Assembly (NCBI RefSeq): GCF_042677945.1
Contig: NZ_JBHUDN010000003.1
Source: Haloplanus litoreus
GTDB taxonomy: Archaea > Halobacteriota > Halobacteria > Halobacteriales > Haloferacaceae
Length of the DNA stretch: 64,000 bases
Direction: 5' to 3' (one strand)
Shown here: piece by piece, positions 51,533 through 59,902 of the stretch
How the letters are laid out: each line of letters starts with the position of its first letter
Position numbering within the stretch: position 1 is the first letter of the stretch
Made by a program: the position numbers and the translations under genes
The notes under the pieces: model-generated
What the model was told of the DNA's origin: nothing
What the model saw: only the letters and a program-made list of their open reading frames with translations
Database searches by the model: none

Positions 51533-52630
51533 CTATCCGTCGTCCGCAAGCGCCTCGGCGACGGCCTCCACCGCGTCGATAGGCACCTCGTACTCCTCGG
51601 CGAGCGACTGGGCGCGGGCGGCCGAGAGGGCGGGCCGGTCGCCGTGGTGGTCGTGAACCGGGTCGGGTCGCCCGTCGCGCACCTCCAGATTCACCGCGTC
51701 CCAGCGGGCGTAGTGACCCATCGCGTCGAAGTAGGCCTTGGTGGCGCGGCGCTCGTCGCGGTCGAACTCCGCGGTCAGGAGCGTCTCTTCACCCACGGCC
51801 GGCCCTGCCTTCACGATCCCGGCGGGGTTGACGAGCATGCTCCCGCCGTTGCCCACGCCGAATCCGATCTCCCCCTCCTCGAACCCCTCGGGGACGTCGT
51901 CGCTCATGTAGGCGGAACAGGAGGCAACGAACGACTGCGTCTCGAAGGCGTACTCCCGGACGGCGGGGTAGATGTCGCAGGTGTCCCGCGCCGCGGCGGA
52001 CTCGGCTCGCGTCTTGTCGCCGGGATGGCCGTGCTGCTCCCAGAAGCCGGGCCAGACGGCGGCGTGAATCTCCTCGCCGTCGGCACACAGCGCCGCCTTC
52101 GAGAGCGTCATGTGGTTCTCGTAGCAGACGAGGCCGCCGAGACGACCCACGTCGGTGTCGTGGGTGGTGAGGTGTTCGGGGTCACCTCGACCCCAGATGG
52201 TGCGCTCGTCGTGGGTGGGCATGAGTTTCCGGTGGCGGCGGACGAGTTCACCCGACCGGTCGAAGAAAAAGAGCGAGTTGTAGAGCGTCTCGCTCCCCCG
52301 ACGGTCGTCCACCTCGTTCGTCCCGAGGACGAGGTGGAGGTTCGCGTCGGCGACGGCCTCGCCGATGGTGGTGACGGCGTCGTCGTCGACGTGGAGGCTG
52401 TTGGCGCTCAGATCGACCATCAGATCGGTCCACCGGGCGATGGAGGTGCTCCGTCGCCAGTAGGGGTAGCCGGGGAAGTACGTCTCCGGGAAAACGAGAA
52501 CGTCGACCCCACGATCACCGGCACGTTCGATCCAGCGGCAGGTCTTCGCGAGGGTGCCGTCGGCGTCGTGATACTCCGGTTCGATCTGTGCGGCACCGAG
52601 CGTGAACGACTCGGCTAGGTCACGTGCCAT
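51533..52630 (-). CDS. Nitrilase/cyanide-hydratase branch carbon-nitrogen hydrolase
   Basis: 365 residues. Catalytic triad: VFPETYFPGYPYW (Glu), RRHRKLMPTHDERTIWG (Lys) and GGLVCYENHMTLSK (Cys); the last is the C-x-E-N form of true nitrilases (branch 1) rather than amidases. The mid-region GNGGSMLVNPAG is also typical. It likely hydrolyses an organic nitrile to acid and ammonia; substrate unknown. ATG 52630. Confidence 0.87.
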   Translation of the reverse strand: MARDLAESFTLGAAQIEPEYHDADGTLAKTCRWIERAGDRGVDVLVFPETYFPGYPYWRRSTSIARWTDLMVDLSANSLHVDDDAVTTIGEAVADANLHLVLGTNEVDDRRGSETLYNSLFFFDRSGELVRRHRKLMPTHDERTIWGRGDPEHLTTHDTDVGRLGGLVCYENHMTLSKAALCADGEEIHAAVWPGFWEQHGHPGDKTRAESAAARDTCDIYPAVREYAFETQSFVASCSAYMSDDVPEGFEEGEIGFGVGNGGSMLVNPAGIVKAGPAVGEETLLTAEFDRDERRATKAYFDAMGHYARWDAVNLEVRDGRPDPVHDHHGDRPALSAARAQSLAEEYEVPIDAVEAVAEALADDG

Positions 52631-52685
52631 GGGCGGGGTATCGTCCCCGACCGATATAATCGTCCGCCCGCGGAAACGGCTCGTA

Positions 52686-53210
52686 CTAGTCCTTGCGCTT
52701 GACCACGTCGCCGAGGGTGGTCGTCGTCGAGGAGCCACCGGACCACTCCGCGTCCTCGTCGCCGCCCCCCTCGGACAGCGAGATGTCGAGTTCGTGTTCG
52801 AGTTTGCGCTGCACCTCGTCGCTCGGAAGCATGTCGCCGCGTTCGAGTTTGCGGATGAGGCTCGCCTTCTCGTTGAGTTCGTTCGCCAGTTCCTCCTGAC
52901 TCAGGCCGCGGTCCTCGCGGGCCGTCCGGATCCGGTCGTCGTAGTCGGTGGCGACCTCGTCCATGTCGTCGAACATATCGCGCCGGCGGGCGGAGCCGCC
53001 GGAAGACGAACTAGAGCCGCCCGACGCGGACGAGGACGTGGAGGACGATGACGACGAGGTAGAGTACTTCGTCGAGGACGAACTGCTCGACTCGGTGCGG
53101 ACCTCGGTCCCGAAGTCCGAACACTCGTCGCAGAGTTCCAGTTCGGCCCCTTCGACTTTCGTCGTGGTGAGCGACGAACTCTCGGCTCCACACATTTCAC
53201 ACTGGGGCAT
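52686..53210 (-). CDS. mbf1: Archaeal multiprotein bridging factor aMBF1
   Basis: 174 residues. N-terminal zinc ribbon MPQCEMCGAES ... LELCDECS (C-x2-C twice), a very serine-rich linker (about 43-75), then a Cro/C1-type HTH (about 88-150: DDRIRTAREDRGLSQEELAN, ASLIRKLERGDMLP). aMBF1 is a conserved archaeal factor associated with the ribosome and transcription apparatus. The serine linker is longer and purer than in most homologues. Confidence 0.92.
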   Translation of the reverse strand: MPQCEMCGAESSSLTTTKVEGAELELCDECSDFGTEVRTESSSSSSTKYSTSSSSSSTSSSASGGSSSSSGGSARRRDMFDDMDEVATDYDDRIRTAREDRGLSQEELANELNEKASLIRKLERGDMLPSDEVQRKLEHELDISLSEGGGDEDAEWSGGSSTTTTLGDVVKRKD

Positions 53211-53259
53211 ACTCCTCCGTAGCGGGCGATGGGGGATAAAAGGTGCGCCCCCGACGTGT

Positions 53260-53862
53260 TCAGGGGAGGTCGTTCCAGGCACCCCAGAACCGCTGGAGCG
53301 CGGTGAGGTGGCCGACGACGGCGAAGAAGACGAGCAGCCAGCCGACGACGTTCAACGGGCCGAGGGGGCGGGCGACGATGGCGGCGACCACGGCCGTGAG
53401 TCCCACGAGTGCCAGACGGTCCGCACGGCCCACGAGGCCACCGTACTCCCGGCCCAGCCCCACCGCCTGAATCTGCGTGCCGAGGTAGGAGGTCATCAGG
53501 ACGCCGGTGACGGCGAGGAGACCGAGGTCGTACCGTTCGACGCCGGCGGCCAGTCCCACCACGAGGACGATGTCGGCGTAGCGGTCGAGGACGTGATCCA
53601 GCAGGTCGCCCGCCCGCGATTCGACGTTCTGCGTGCGCGCGAGGGCGCCGTCCAGCAGGTCCAGCCAACCGTTCGCGAGGACACAGAGCGCCCCGAGGAG
53701 GTAGCCAAGCGGCGTAGCGAGGTAGAAGCCGGCGGCCGCCGCGAGCGCGAATCCGAAGGCGACGACGCTGACGCCGTCGGGTGTGAGACCGATCCGGTCG
53801 GCAGCGGCGACCATCGGGTCGAGGACGAGTTCGGCCACCGGACGCAGGCGGTCGAGGGTCAT
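53260..53862 (-). CDS. CDP-alcohol phosphatidyltransferase-family protein
   Basis: 200 residues, about six helices. The family motif D-G-x2-A-R-x8-G-x3-D-x3-D is present in LLDGALARTQNVESRAGDLL plus DHVLDRYAD (about 68-96). It transfers a phospholipid headgroup onto, or from, CDP-archaeol-type substrates. The start overlaps the kinase gene stop by 4 bases (ATGA). Headgroup unknown; inositol-phosphate or glycerol types are possible. Confidence 0.88.
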   Translation of the reverse strand: MTLDRLRPVAELVLDPMVAAADRIGLTPDGVSVVAFGFALAAAAGFYLATPLGYLLGALCVLANGWLDLLDGALARTQNVESRAGDLLDHVLDRYADIVLVVGLAAGVERYDLGLLAVTGVLMTSYLGTQIQAVGLGREYGGLVGRADRLALVGLTAVVAAIVARPLGPLNVVGWLLVFFAVVGHLTALQRFWGAWNDLP

Positions 53863-54368
53863 AGGTAGTCGAGGAAGTCCACGTCGCCGGCGCTCGGCTC
53901 CCGGTCGCCGGCGATCACCGCCTCGATGTCGGCGGCCACCTCGGCGGGCGTCCGCTCGGTCGTGTCGATTTCGTAGACGTCGGCGGGGCCGTGGCGGTCC
54001 ACCGCCTCGGAGAGGATCACGTCGAGCGCCTCGCTCTCGGCGTTCTCGGTCGCCTTCGCCTCGCTGGCACCCCGGTCACGGAGTCGGTCTTCGAGCACGT
54101 CGGGCCGACACCGGAGGACGACCACCCGGTCGGCGTCGAGGTGGTGAGCCAGGTGGGACTCAGCGACGCCGGACCAGTCGCCGACCGCCTCGCGGACGGC
54201 CTCCAGATCGGCCACCAGCGAGTCGCGGTCCGCGTCGCGTTCGGTCCAGAGGCCCGCCTCGCGGATCAGATCGTTGAGGTGGAGCACTGGGACGTCGAGG
54301 AGGGACGTGGCCGTCGTCTTGCCGGTGCCGGGCGTGCCGGTGACGGCGACTCGCACGTCGTCGCTCAC
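53859..54368 (-). CDS. AK6/Fap7-like adenylate kinase family protein
   Basis: 169 residues. Walker A VAVTGTPGTGKTTATSLL (about 7-24), followed by HLNDLIREAGLWTERDADRD, the Fap7/hCINAP-type sequence after the P-loop, and VVLRCRPDVLEDRLRDRG. Relatives act in small-subunit ribosome maturation as atypical adenylate kinases/ATPases. GTG 54368 overlaps the hisC stop (GTGA). It belongs to the hisC operon. Confidence 0.85.
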   Translation of the reverse strand: MSDDVRVAVTGTPGTGKTTATSLLDVPVLHLNDLIREAGLWTERDADRDSLVADLEAVREAVGDWSGVAESHLAHHLDADRVVVLRCRPDVLEDRLRDRGASEAKATENAESEALDVILSEAVDRHGPADVYEIDTTERTPAEVAADIEAVIAGDREPSAGDVDFLDYL

Positions 54369-55447
54369 GCCCGCACCTCCGCGACCACGTCGTTGATCGT
54401 CTCGGCGGCCCGGGGCGTGGTCTCGCGGGTGCCACAGGAGACGCGGATACAGCCGGGAAGGCCGAAACTGGAGCAGTCGCGGACGATGACCCCGCGTCGC
54501 TGGGTGGCGTCGGCGACGGCGGCGGCGTCGCCCACCTCCGCGAGGACGAAGTTGCCGCCGCTCTCCCACGTCGGCGCGTCGAGTTCGTCGCGGAGGTACG
54601 CGCGGGCCCAGCGGGCCGTCTCGACGGTCGTCCGGAGGTGGTCGTCGTCGTCGAGGGCGGCGAGGGCAGCCCGACAACCCACCTCGCTGGCGGCGAAGGG
54701 CGTGTTGACACGGGCGTAGGCCTCGGCCCACGACTCGGGGACGACGCCGTAGCCCACGCGCAGGCCGGCGAGGCCGTACGCCTTCGAGAACGTCCGCGTG
54801 ACGGCGAGGTTGTCGTAGTCGTCGAGGAGGTCGACCGCCGACGGCGACTCGGTGTACTCGCCGTAGGCCTCGTCGACGACGAGGAGGGTGTGGTCGGCGA
54901 CCGACTCCGCGAGGTCGAGGATGGCCGCCCGCGAGAACTCGGCACCGGTCGGGTTGTGTGGCGTGGTGAGGTAGACGATGCGCTCGCCGTCGTAGGCGTC
55001 GAGGACGGTGGCGGGGGTCTGGGCGAAGTCGTCGGCCTTCGACAGGTCGTAGGTCGCCACCTCGCCGTGGTGGTAGCGGGCGCTCATCCGGTAGTAGGAG
55101 AACCCGGGGTCGGGCGCGAGCACCCGGTCGCCGGGCTCGAGGAAGGCCCGCGAGAGGTAATCGAGGGCGCCGTCGGCACCCGGCGTCACCCAGATCTGTT
55201 CGGGCGCGACGTCCCAGTGGGCGGCCAGTTTCTCGCCGAGGTCCGTATGCGACGCCTTCGGGTAGACGCCGACGGTGGGCGCCGTCTCGCGGATGGCCTC
55301 GACGGCGGCCGGACTCGGTCCGTGTGGGTTCTCGTTCGACGAGAGTTTCGTGAGGTCGTCGGGGTCCATCCCCAGGTCGCGGGCCACCTCCTCCGCCCCG
55401 CGGCCGGGGACGTACGGCGAGAGCGCCGAGAGATCCCGTGGTTGCAT
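54365..55447 (-). CDS. hisC: Histidinol-phosphate aminotransferase
   Basis: 360 residues, class I/II PLP aminotransferase. KLSSNENPHGPSP (substrate loop), YLTTPHNPTGAEF, VVDEAYGEY (PLP Asp), RTFSKAYGLAGLRVGYG (Schiff-base Lys, about residue 217) and the late IRVSCGTRE (carboxylate Arg). It makes histidinol phosphate in histidine synthesis. First gene of a three-gene operon with 4-base overlaps. Confidence 0.93.
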   Translation of the reverse strand: MQPRDLSALSPYVPGRGAEEVARDLGMDPDDLTKLSSNENPHGPSPAAVEAIRETAPTVGVYPKASHTDLGEKLAAHWDVAPEQIWVTPGADGALDYLSRAFLEPGDRVLAPDPGFSYYRMSARYHHGEVATYDLSKADDFAQTPATVLDAYDGERIVYLTTPHNPTGAEFSRAAILDLAESVADHTLLVVDEAYGEYTESPSAVDLLDDYDNLAVTRTFSKAYGLAGLRVGYGVVPESWAEAYARVNTPFAASEVGCRAALAALDDDDHLRTTVETARWARAYLRDELDAPTWESGGNFVLAEVGDAAAVADATQRRGVIVRDCSSFGLPGCIRVSCGTRETTPRAAETINDVVAEVRA

Positions 55448-55497
55448 GGTCGGAGGATGCGGACGCCGACGCTTAAGCGTGGCCAATGGTCCCCGGG

Positions 55498-55989
55498 TCA
55501 GGCGTCGTCGCCGTCGATGGCGTCGATCCCCTCGTGTGCCAGTTCGAGCGTCTCGGTGGCGACGCCGGGGCGGTCGGCGGCCAACGCCGGTCCCTCCCAC
55601 CGAACGGGCGTGACCGCCCGACACCGCCAACCACGCGCCCGGTCGCCGGCCTCGTCCAGCAGGAACACCCGGACGGGCCGTGGCTTCACCACGCCGTCGA
55701 CCCAGTCGCGAAGCCAGTCCCAGAGACGACGGTCGTCGGTCACGCCGCGCCGAAGCCGGAGGGGTGGCGAGGTGGTGCGCCGCCGGGTAGGTGCGGGCGC
55801 CGCACCGCGGAAGCGACGGGAGTGGTCCCGCCAGTCCAGCCACTCCGGGGTCGGGTCGTCGTCGGCCGACTGCGCCTGAACGCGAACCGACAACCCGGTG
55901 ACCTCGGCGAAGCCGAGGGGCGGCCGGTCGTCCCCCAGGTCGACCGCGAACCGGTGGCGAGCGTAGGGGTCGACTGGCCGGTCGCTCAT
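55498..55989 (-). CDS. Phage/contractile-injection tail tube protein (gp19-like), orphan
   Basis: 163 residues. The tail-tube sentence is clear: FAEVTGLSVRVQ near the start, RLRRGVTDDRRLWDWLRDWV (about 78-97), VFLLDEAGDRARGWRCRAV, and VRWEGPALAADRPGVATETL with LAHEGID at the end. This matches T4 gp19-like tube subunits of phage tails and extracellular contractile injection systems. The start overlaps the next paralogue by 4 bases. No sheath, baseplate, spike or AAA ATPase gene is nearby, so the pair is orphaned here. Confidence 0.75.
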   Translation of the reverse strand: MSDRPVDPYARHRFAVDLGDDRPPLGFAEVTGLSVRVQAQSADDDPTPEWLDWRDHSRRFRGAAPAPTRRRTTSPPLRLRRGVTDDRRLWDWLRDWVDGVVKPRPVRVFLLDEAGDRARGWRCRAVTPVRWEGPALAADRPGVATETLELAHEGIDAIDGDDA

Positions 55990-56561
55990 CGCTCCGTTCG
56001 AGGGGTCGGGTCGTGCTCCGTGCGCGACTCGAACTGTGGCTTCTCGGGCGGGACCGTCAGGTCCGCCTTCGTCGGGGGTGACGCCTCGTCGTTTCGGAGT
56101 CCGCCGTCCGTCTCACCGCCGACGTCGACACGTTCGAACCCTTCGGAGACGATTTCGAGCGTCTCGATGGCGACTGCCGAGCGGTTCGCGTCGAGTCGCG
56201 GTCCCTCGTAGCGGGCGGGCCAGGCGTTGCGGAACTCCCACCGGGCGGCCGTAGCGGCCTCCTCGTCCAGCAGGACGACCGCGATGGCCCGGCGCGCCTC
56301 GTCGACCGCCCCGACCTCGACGAGGTGGCGCCACTCGGCGAGTTCGACGCCGTCGTCCGTGACACCGCTCCGAAGTACGAGCGGCCCGTAGCCGTTCAAC
56401 CCGGCCAGTTTCCGGGGGGTCGGCGCCTCGTTGCCCTCGCGGTACTCGACGACGGACGTCGACGAGGACGGCAACCGGCAGTGACTGAAGCCCGCCTTGG
56501 CGATGCCGTCGATTTCGAGGAGGAAGCGAGCCACACGGAACGGACCGTGCCGGTCAGGCAT
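55986..56561 (-). CDS. Second tail tube protein (gp19-like), orphan
   Basis: 191 residues, paralogous to the neighbour. FRVARFLLEIDGIAKAGFSH at the N-terminus, VLRSGVTDDGVELAEWRHLV (about 79-98), VVLLDEEAATAARWEFRNAW, YEGPRLDANRSAVAIETLEI, plus an extra charged C-terminal tail (about 155-191). It is translated just before the first paralogue. Contractile systems usually encode two or more different tubes, so this pair could be the inner tube and its adaptor. Confidence 0.75.
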   Translation of the reverse strand: MPDRHGPFRVARFLLEIDGIAKAGFSHCRLPSSSTSVVEYREGNEAPTPRKLAGLNGYGPLVLRSGVTDDGVELAEWRHLVEVGAVDEARRAIAVVLLDEEAATAARWEFRNAWPARYEGPRLDANRSAVAIETLEIVSEGFERVDVGGETDGGLRNDEASPPTKADLTVPPEKPQFESRTEHDPTPRTER

Positions 56562-56599
56562 CGTCCCGCTCCGGAAACTCGGCCGTCGAGTCGAGTGGT

Positions 56600-56985
56600 G
56601 TGGTAACTATTTCCATACGATTCGGGGGAACTCGTCGGGCGCTCTTGAAGCTTTCCGCCGAGTCGTCGAGGCGGCGGACACGCGCATCATCGAGGTCAAC
56701 CACGCCCAACCGCTCGAACCGCGACGTCCACGACGTCTATCGACCGGATCGGGAGCCGATTCCGCTGCGAACGTCCGGCGGTCGAATCGGTCCCACGCGG
56801 ATCGAGTTCGATCCGGGACAACTCGTCGGCGTGGTCGCGTCCGACGGTCCAGCCCTCCGTAGGACGGCACGATATCACACCATCGTCACCACCGCTGGCA
56901 CCATCAGGCAGGGAGATAGCCTCTCGATGATCGGCACGGTGGGAGGACACCGTTTCACGCGAGCGCAGGGCGGTGGACATTTTTT
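56600..56985 (+). pseudogene. Unrecognised coding-like remnant upstream of the carbamoylase
   Basis: The 449 bases from 56562 to 57010 hold no clear gene. A plus-strand frame, open and in phase with the carbamoylase, runs through segments such as VYRPDREPIPLRTSGGRIGP, TRIEFDPGQLVGVVASDGPA and YHTIVTTAGTIRQGDSLSM with good third-position G/C, so it looks like former coding sequence. I recognise no family. The carbamoylase has its own TATA box, so I do not merge them. Confidence 0.35.
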
Positions 56986-56988
56986 AAG
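56981..56988 (+). promoter_or_regulatory. TATA box of the carbamoylase gene
   Basis: TTTTTAAG is centred about 26 bases before ATG 57011. This supports a leaderless start at 57011. Confidence 0.55.
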
Positions 56989-57010
56989 TAGTGGTCGTGT
57001 TGCGACGGGT

Positions 57011-58258
57011 ATGCGACTCGCTATCGACCGGCAACGGTTCGTCGACCGGATGCAGGAACAGGCGGAGATCGGTGGGCTGGACGGTGAACGCGGCCTTGAC
57101 CGCCTGACGCTTTCGGACGCCGACCGGGAGGCCCGTGACTGGTTCCGGGACCGGATGAGGGATGCGGGCCTCGACGTCCGCGTCGACGAGATGGGAAACA
57201 TGTTCGGCCGACGGGCCGGTGCGGACCCCGAGGCGGGGACGGTGCTACTCGGTTCACACCTCGACAGCCAGCCCCGGGGAGGGATCTACGACGGCCCGCT
57301 GGGCGTCCTCGCCGCCCTGGAGTTCGTCGAGACGCTCGAAGACGAGGGGATCACGACCGAGCGGCCGGTCGAAATCGTCAACTGGACGAACGAGGAGGGG
57401 TCGCGCTTCCAGCCGGCGATGATGTCGAGCGGCGTCTGGGCGGGGACCCTCTCGCTGGCGGAGGCCTACGAGACGACCGACCGGGACGGGATTCGCTTCG
57501 TCGACGAACTGGAGCGGATCGGCTACCGGGGCGACGTGCCGGCGGAACCGCAGTACGACTACGATTCGTACCTCGAACTCCACATCGAACAGGGACCGCG
57601 CCTCGAGGAGGCGGGCGACGACGTGGGCGTCGTCACGGGCATCGTGGGGTTCCAGTGGGGCGAAATCACGTTCGAGGGGCAGGCGAATCACTCCGGCACG
57701 ACGCCGATGGACCACCGCCGCGACGCGCTAGTCGGCGCCGCTGACGTCATCACGCAGGTGCGGCGCATCCCGGGGACGCTCGGCGAGCGAACCGTCGGCA
57801 CGACCGGCGTCATCGAAGCGGAACCGGGATCGATCAACATCGTCCCCGGCGAGGTCCGCTTCACGGTCGGCTTCCGGGACCCCGACGACGACACGGTGGT
57901 GGAAGCGGTCGACCGGGTGAAACGCGAGGCGGCGGCCGCGGCGGAGCGCGAGGGGCTGGAGTGGAGCTACGAGCAGCGGATGGCCGTCGAGAGCGTCGAC
58001 TTCGCCGAGCGGTGTATCGACGCCGTCCAGTCGGCGGCCGACGACCGGGGGTACGCCTCCCAGCGACTGGTCAGCGGCGCGGGCCACGACGCGACCCACG
58101 TCGCGAGCGTCTGTGACGCGGCGATGGTCTTCTCGGTGAGCGAGGGCGGCAAGAGCCACTCGCCGAAGGAGTACACGAGCTGGGACGACTGCTACGCCGC
58201 GGCGGACACGCTCGCGAACGCCGCCCTGGATCTCGCGGGCGTGGCGGCGGAACGATGA
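57011..58258 (+). CDS. Zn-dependent amidase/carbamoylase (hydantoinase-carbamoylase family, M20-like)
   Basis: 415 residues. Metal site LLGSHLDSQPRGGIYDGPLG (His, Asp, about 77-96), NWTNEEGSRF (Glu-Glu), ELHIEQGPRLEEAG (His), the dimerisation domain with HSGTTPMDHRRDAL, and a late SGAGHDATHV (His). It matches N-carbamoyl-amino-acid hydrolase / allantoate amidohydrolase / beta-ureidopropionase enzymes, which cut C-N bonds of ureido compounds. Start ATG 57011 is fixed by the TATA box. Substrate unknown; the neighbours suggest amino-acid-derivative catabolism. Confidence 0.88.
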   Translation: MRLAIDRQRFVDRMQEQAEIGGLDGERGLDRLTLSDADREARDWFRDRMRDAGLDVRVDEMGNMFGRRAGADPEAGTVLLGSHLDSQPRGGIYDGPLGVLAALEFVETLEDEGITTERPVEIVNWTNEEGSRFQPAMMSSGVWAGTLSLAEAYETTDRDGIRFVDELERIGYRGDVPAEPQYDYDSYLELHIEQGPRLEEAGDDVGVVTGIVGFQWGEITFEGQANHSGTTPMDHRRDALVGAADVITQVRRIPGTLGERTVGTTGVIEAEPGSINIVPGEVRFTVGFRDPDDDTVVEAVDRVKREAAAAAEREGLEWSYEQRMAVESVDFAERCIDAVQSAADDRGYASQRLVSGAGHDATHVASVCDAAMVFSVSEGGKSHSPKEYTSWDDCYAAADTLANAALDLAGVAAER

Positions 58259-58399
58259 CCGACTCGGCGTCCCCCGAGACGGCTCACGACCGACGAAGTT
58301 CGCGAACGCTACCTCGGCGGCTGACGACCCGATTCAACGATATCCTCGTCCCGCCCTGATTTTCGGACGATTTTCTAGTAACGAGCCGTTAGCTATTCA

Positions 58400-58425
58400 A
58401 ACCATTCTACAATGGTTGGTACCAA
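58400..58425 (+). promoter_or_regulatory. Paired palindromes upstream of the M20 hydrolase
   Basis: AACCATT-CTAC-AATGGTT (58400-58417) overlaps TTGGTACCAA (58416-58425). Both are perfect inverted repeats, 38-64 bases before ATG 58464, in a 205-base gap otherwise lacking features. Candidate operator, possibly for the Lrp protein at 59.9 kb. Confidence 0.4.
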
Positions 58426-58463
58426 GGCACAGTCCACCGCGACCAGACCGAGACCACCGACTC

Positions 58464-59630
58464 ATGACCCAGGACACGACGGATCAGATACAGCAACTCG
58501 TTGCAGCGCTCGTCTCACGGGAATCGGAGAACCCACCCGGAAACGAATCGACGGTCGCGACGTTCGTTCGCGACTGGTTACGGGACCACGGGGTCGACGC
58601 GTCGTTGATCCACGAACCGGACCCGGACCGTCCACAGGTCGCCGCCCGCGTCGGCGAGGGCGACCCGACCGTCGTGTTGAACGGTCACATCGACGTCGTC
58701 CCGGCGGGTGACCGGGACCAGTGGAGTCGCCCACCCTACGAGGGCGTCGTCGAGGACGGGGCGCTGTACGGGCGCGGGAGCGCCGACATGAAGTCGGGTG
58801 TCGCCATCGCGATGCTCGCGACCGTCGCGTTCAAGGAACGGTTCGAGCGCGGCGACCTCGACGGGTCGCTCGTCTTCCACGCGGCGATGGGCGAGGAGAC
58901 GGCCGAACCGGGCACGAAGAAGCTCCTCGAAGCGGGGTACGATGGCGACTACGGGGTCGTCTTGGAGCCGACGGGGATGCGGACGGCGACGAGCGAGAAG
59001 GGGCTGGCGTGGTACGAGGTCACCGTCGAGGGCGACCCCTCACACGCCAGTCGACCGGACCTCGGCGACAACGCCATCACGAACGCCCGGCCGGTACTCG
59101 ATGCCCTCGCCGAGTACGACGCGCGCGTCCGAGAGCGTACGGACGACCTGGTCGGCCGCGCCTACGCGACGGTCACCCAGTTCGACGCCGGCACCAAGGA
59201 GAACGTCGTCCCGGAGACGGCGGTGCTCACGGTCGACCGGCGGTTCCTCCCCGCGGAGTCCATCGAGGAGATCGACGCGGAACTCGACGGCCTCCTCGAC
59301 GACGTCGCCGAGGAACACGGCCTCGACATCGACTGTCGGCGGACGCGAACCTACGAGTCGGCGTCCATCCCCGTCGACAGCCCCCTGGCGAGGGTGTTCC
59401 GCGAACACTCCGCGGCGCTCGGTGACGTCGACGACGCACCGTGGGGAATCCCCGCCTCGACGGACGTTCGCAACCTCGTGAACGACGCCGACGTGGAGGC
59501 CATCACCTGGGGACCGGGTAATCTCGATCAGGCCCACACGTTCGACGAGCACATCGACCTCGACGAGGTTCGGGTCGCGCTGGACGTCCTCGAGGACGCC
59601 CTCGTCGAGGTGTTCGAAGCGGAGCGATGA
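58464..59630 (+). CDS. M20-family metallohydrolase (ArgE/DapE-like)
   Basis: 388 residues. VLNGHIDVVPAGD (His, Asp, about 72-84), YGRGSADMKSGVAIAML (bridging Asp), HAAMGEETAEPGTKKLL (Glu-Glu), GVVLEPTG, dimerisation region SHASRPDLGDNAI, and a terminal WGPGNLDQAHTFDEHIDLDE (His). It is a deacylase/desuccinylase/peptidase acting on N-acylated amino acids or peptides. Its stop overlaps the C45 pseudogene (ATGA), so the two were one operon. Confidence 0.9.
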   Translation: MTQDTTDQIQQLVAALVSRESENPPGNESTVATFVRDWLRDHGVDASLIHEPDPDRPQVAARVGEGDPTVVLNGHIDVVPAGDRDQWSRPPYEGVVEDGALYGRGSADMKSGVAIAMLATVAFKERFERGDLDGSLVFHAAMGEETAEPGTKKLLEAGYDGDYGVVLEPTGMRTATSEKGLAWYEVTVEGDPSHASRPDLGDNAITNARPVLDALAEYDARVRERTDDLVGRAYATVTQFDAGTKENVVPETAVLTVDRRFLPAESIEEIDAELDGLLDDVAEEHGLDIDCRRTRTYESASIPVDSPLARVFREHSAALGDVDDAPWGIPASTDVRNLVNDADVEAITWGPGNLDQAHTFDEHIDLDEVRVALDVLEDALVEVFEAER

Positions 59631-59890
59631 CGCTGGAACGCCTCGCGCTGGGGGGACGCCGACCGAACGCGGGACGATCCACGGCGAGGCCTTCGCCGCG
59701 GAAATCCGAACCAACGTCGAGTGAGACCCCGATCGGGTCGCCCACTACGGCATCGAGGTGGACCGCGCCCGCGAGATGGCGGAGCGATTCGTCCCACTCG
59801 TCGCGGACACCGACGAGGCCCGTGAGACGCTCGCGGCGCTGGAGGGTTCCGGACGGGTCGCTATCTGGAGTGCTGGATCGGTTCTGACGG
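59627..59890 (+). pseudogene. C45-family acyltransferase/peptidase pseudogene
   Basis: ATG 59627 overlaps the M20 stop. Codons begin MTLERLALGG; a one-base shift is then needed to reach TPTERGTIHGEAFAAEIRTN, the opening of C45 (isopenicillin N acyltransferase-like) enzymes. An in-frame TGA follows VE. The frame continues DPDRVAHYGIEVDRAREMAE and EGSG before similarity ends. The nucleophile Cys and most of the roughly 350-residue protein are missing. Frameshift, stop and truncation mark a decayed gene. Confidence 0.6.
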
Positions 59891-59902
59891 CGGACGGACG
59901 CC

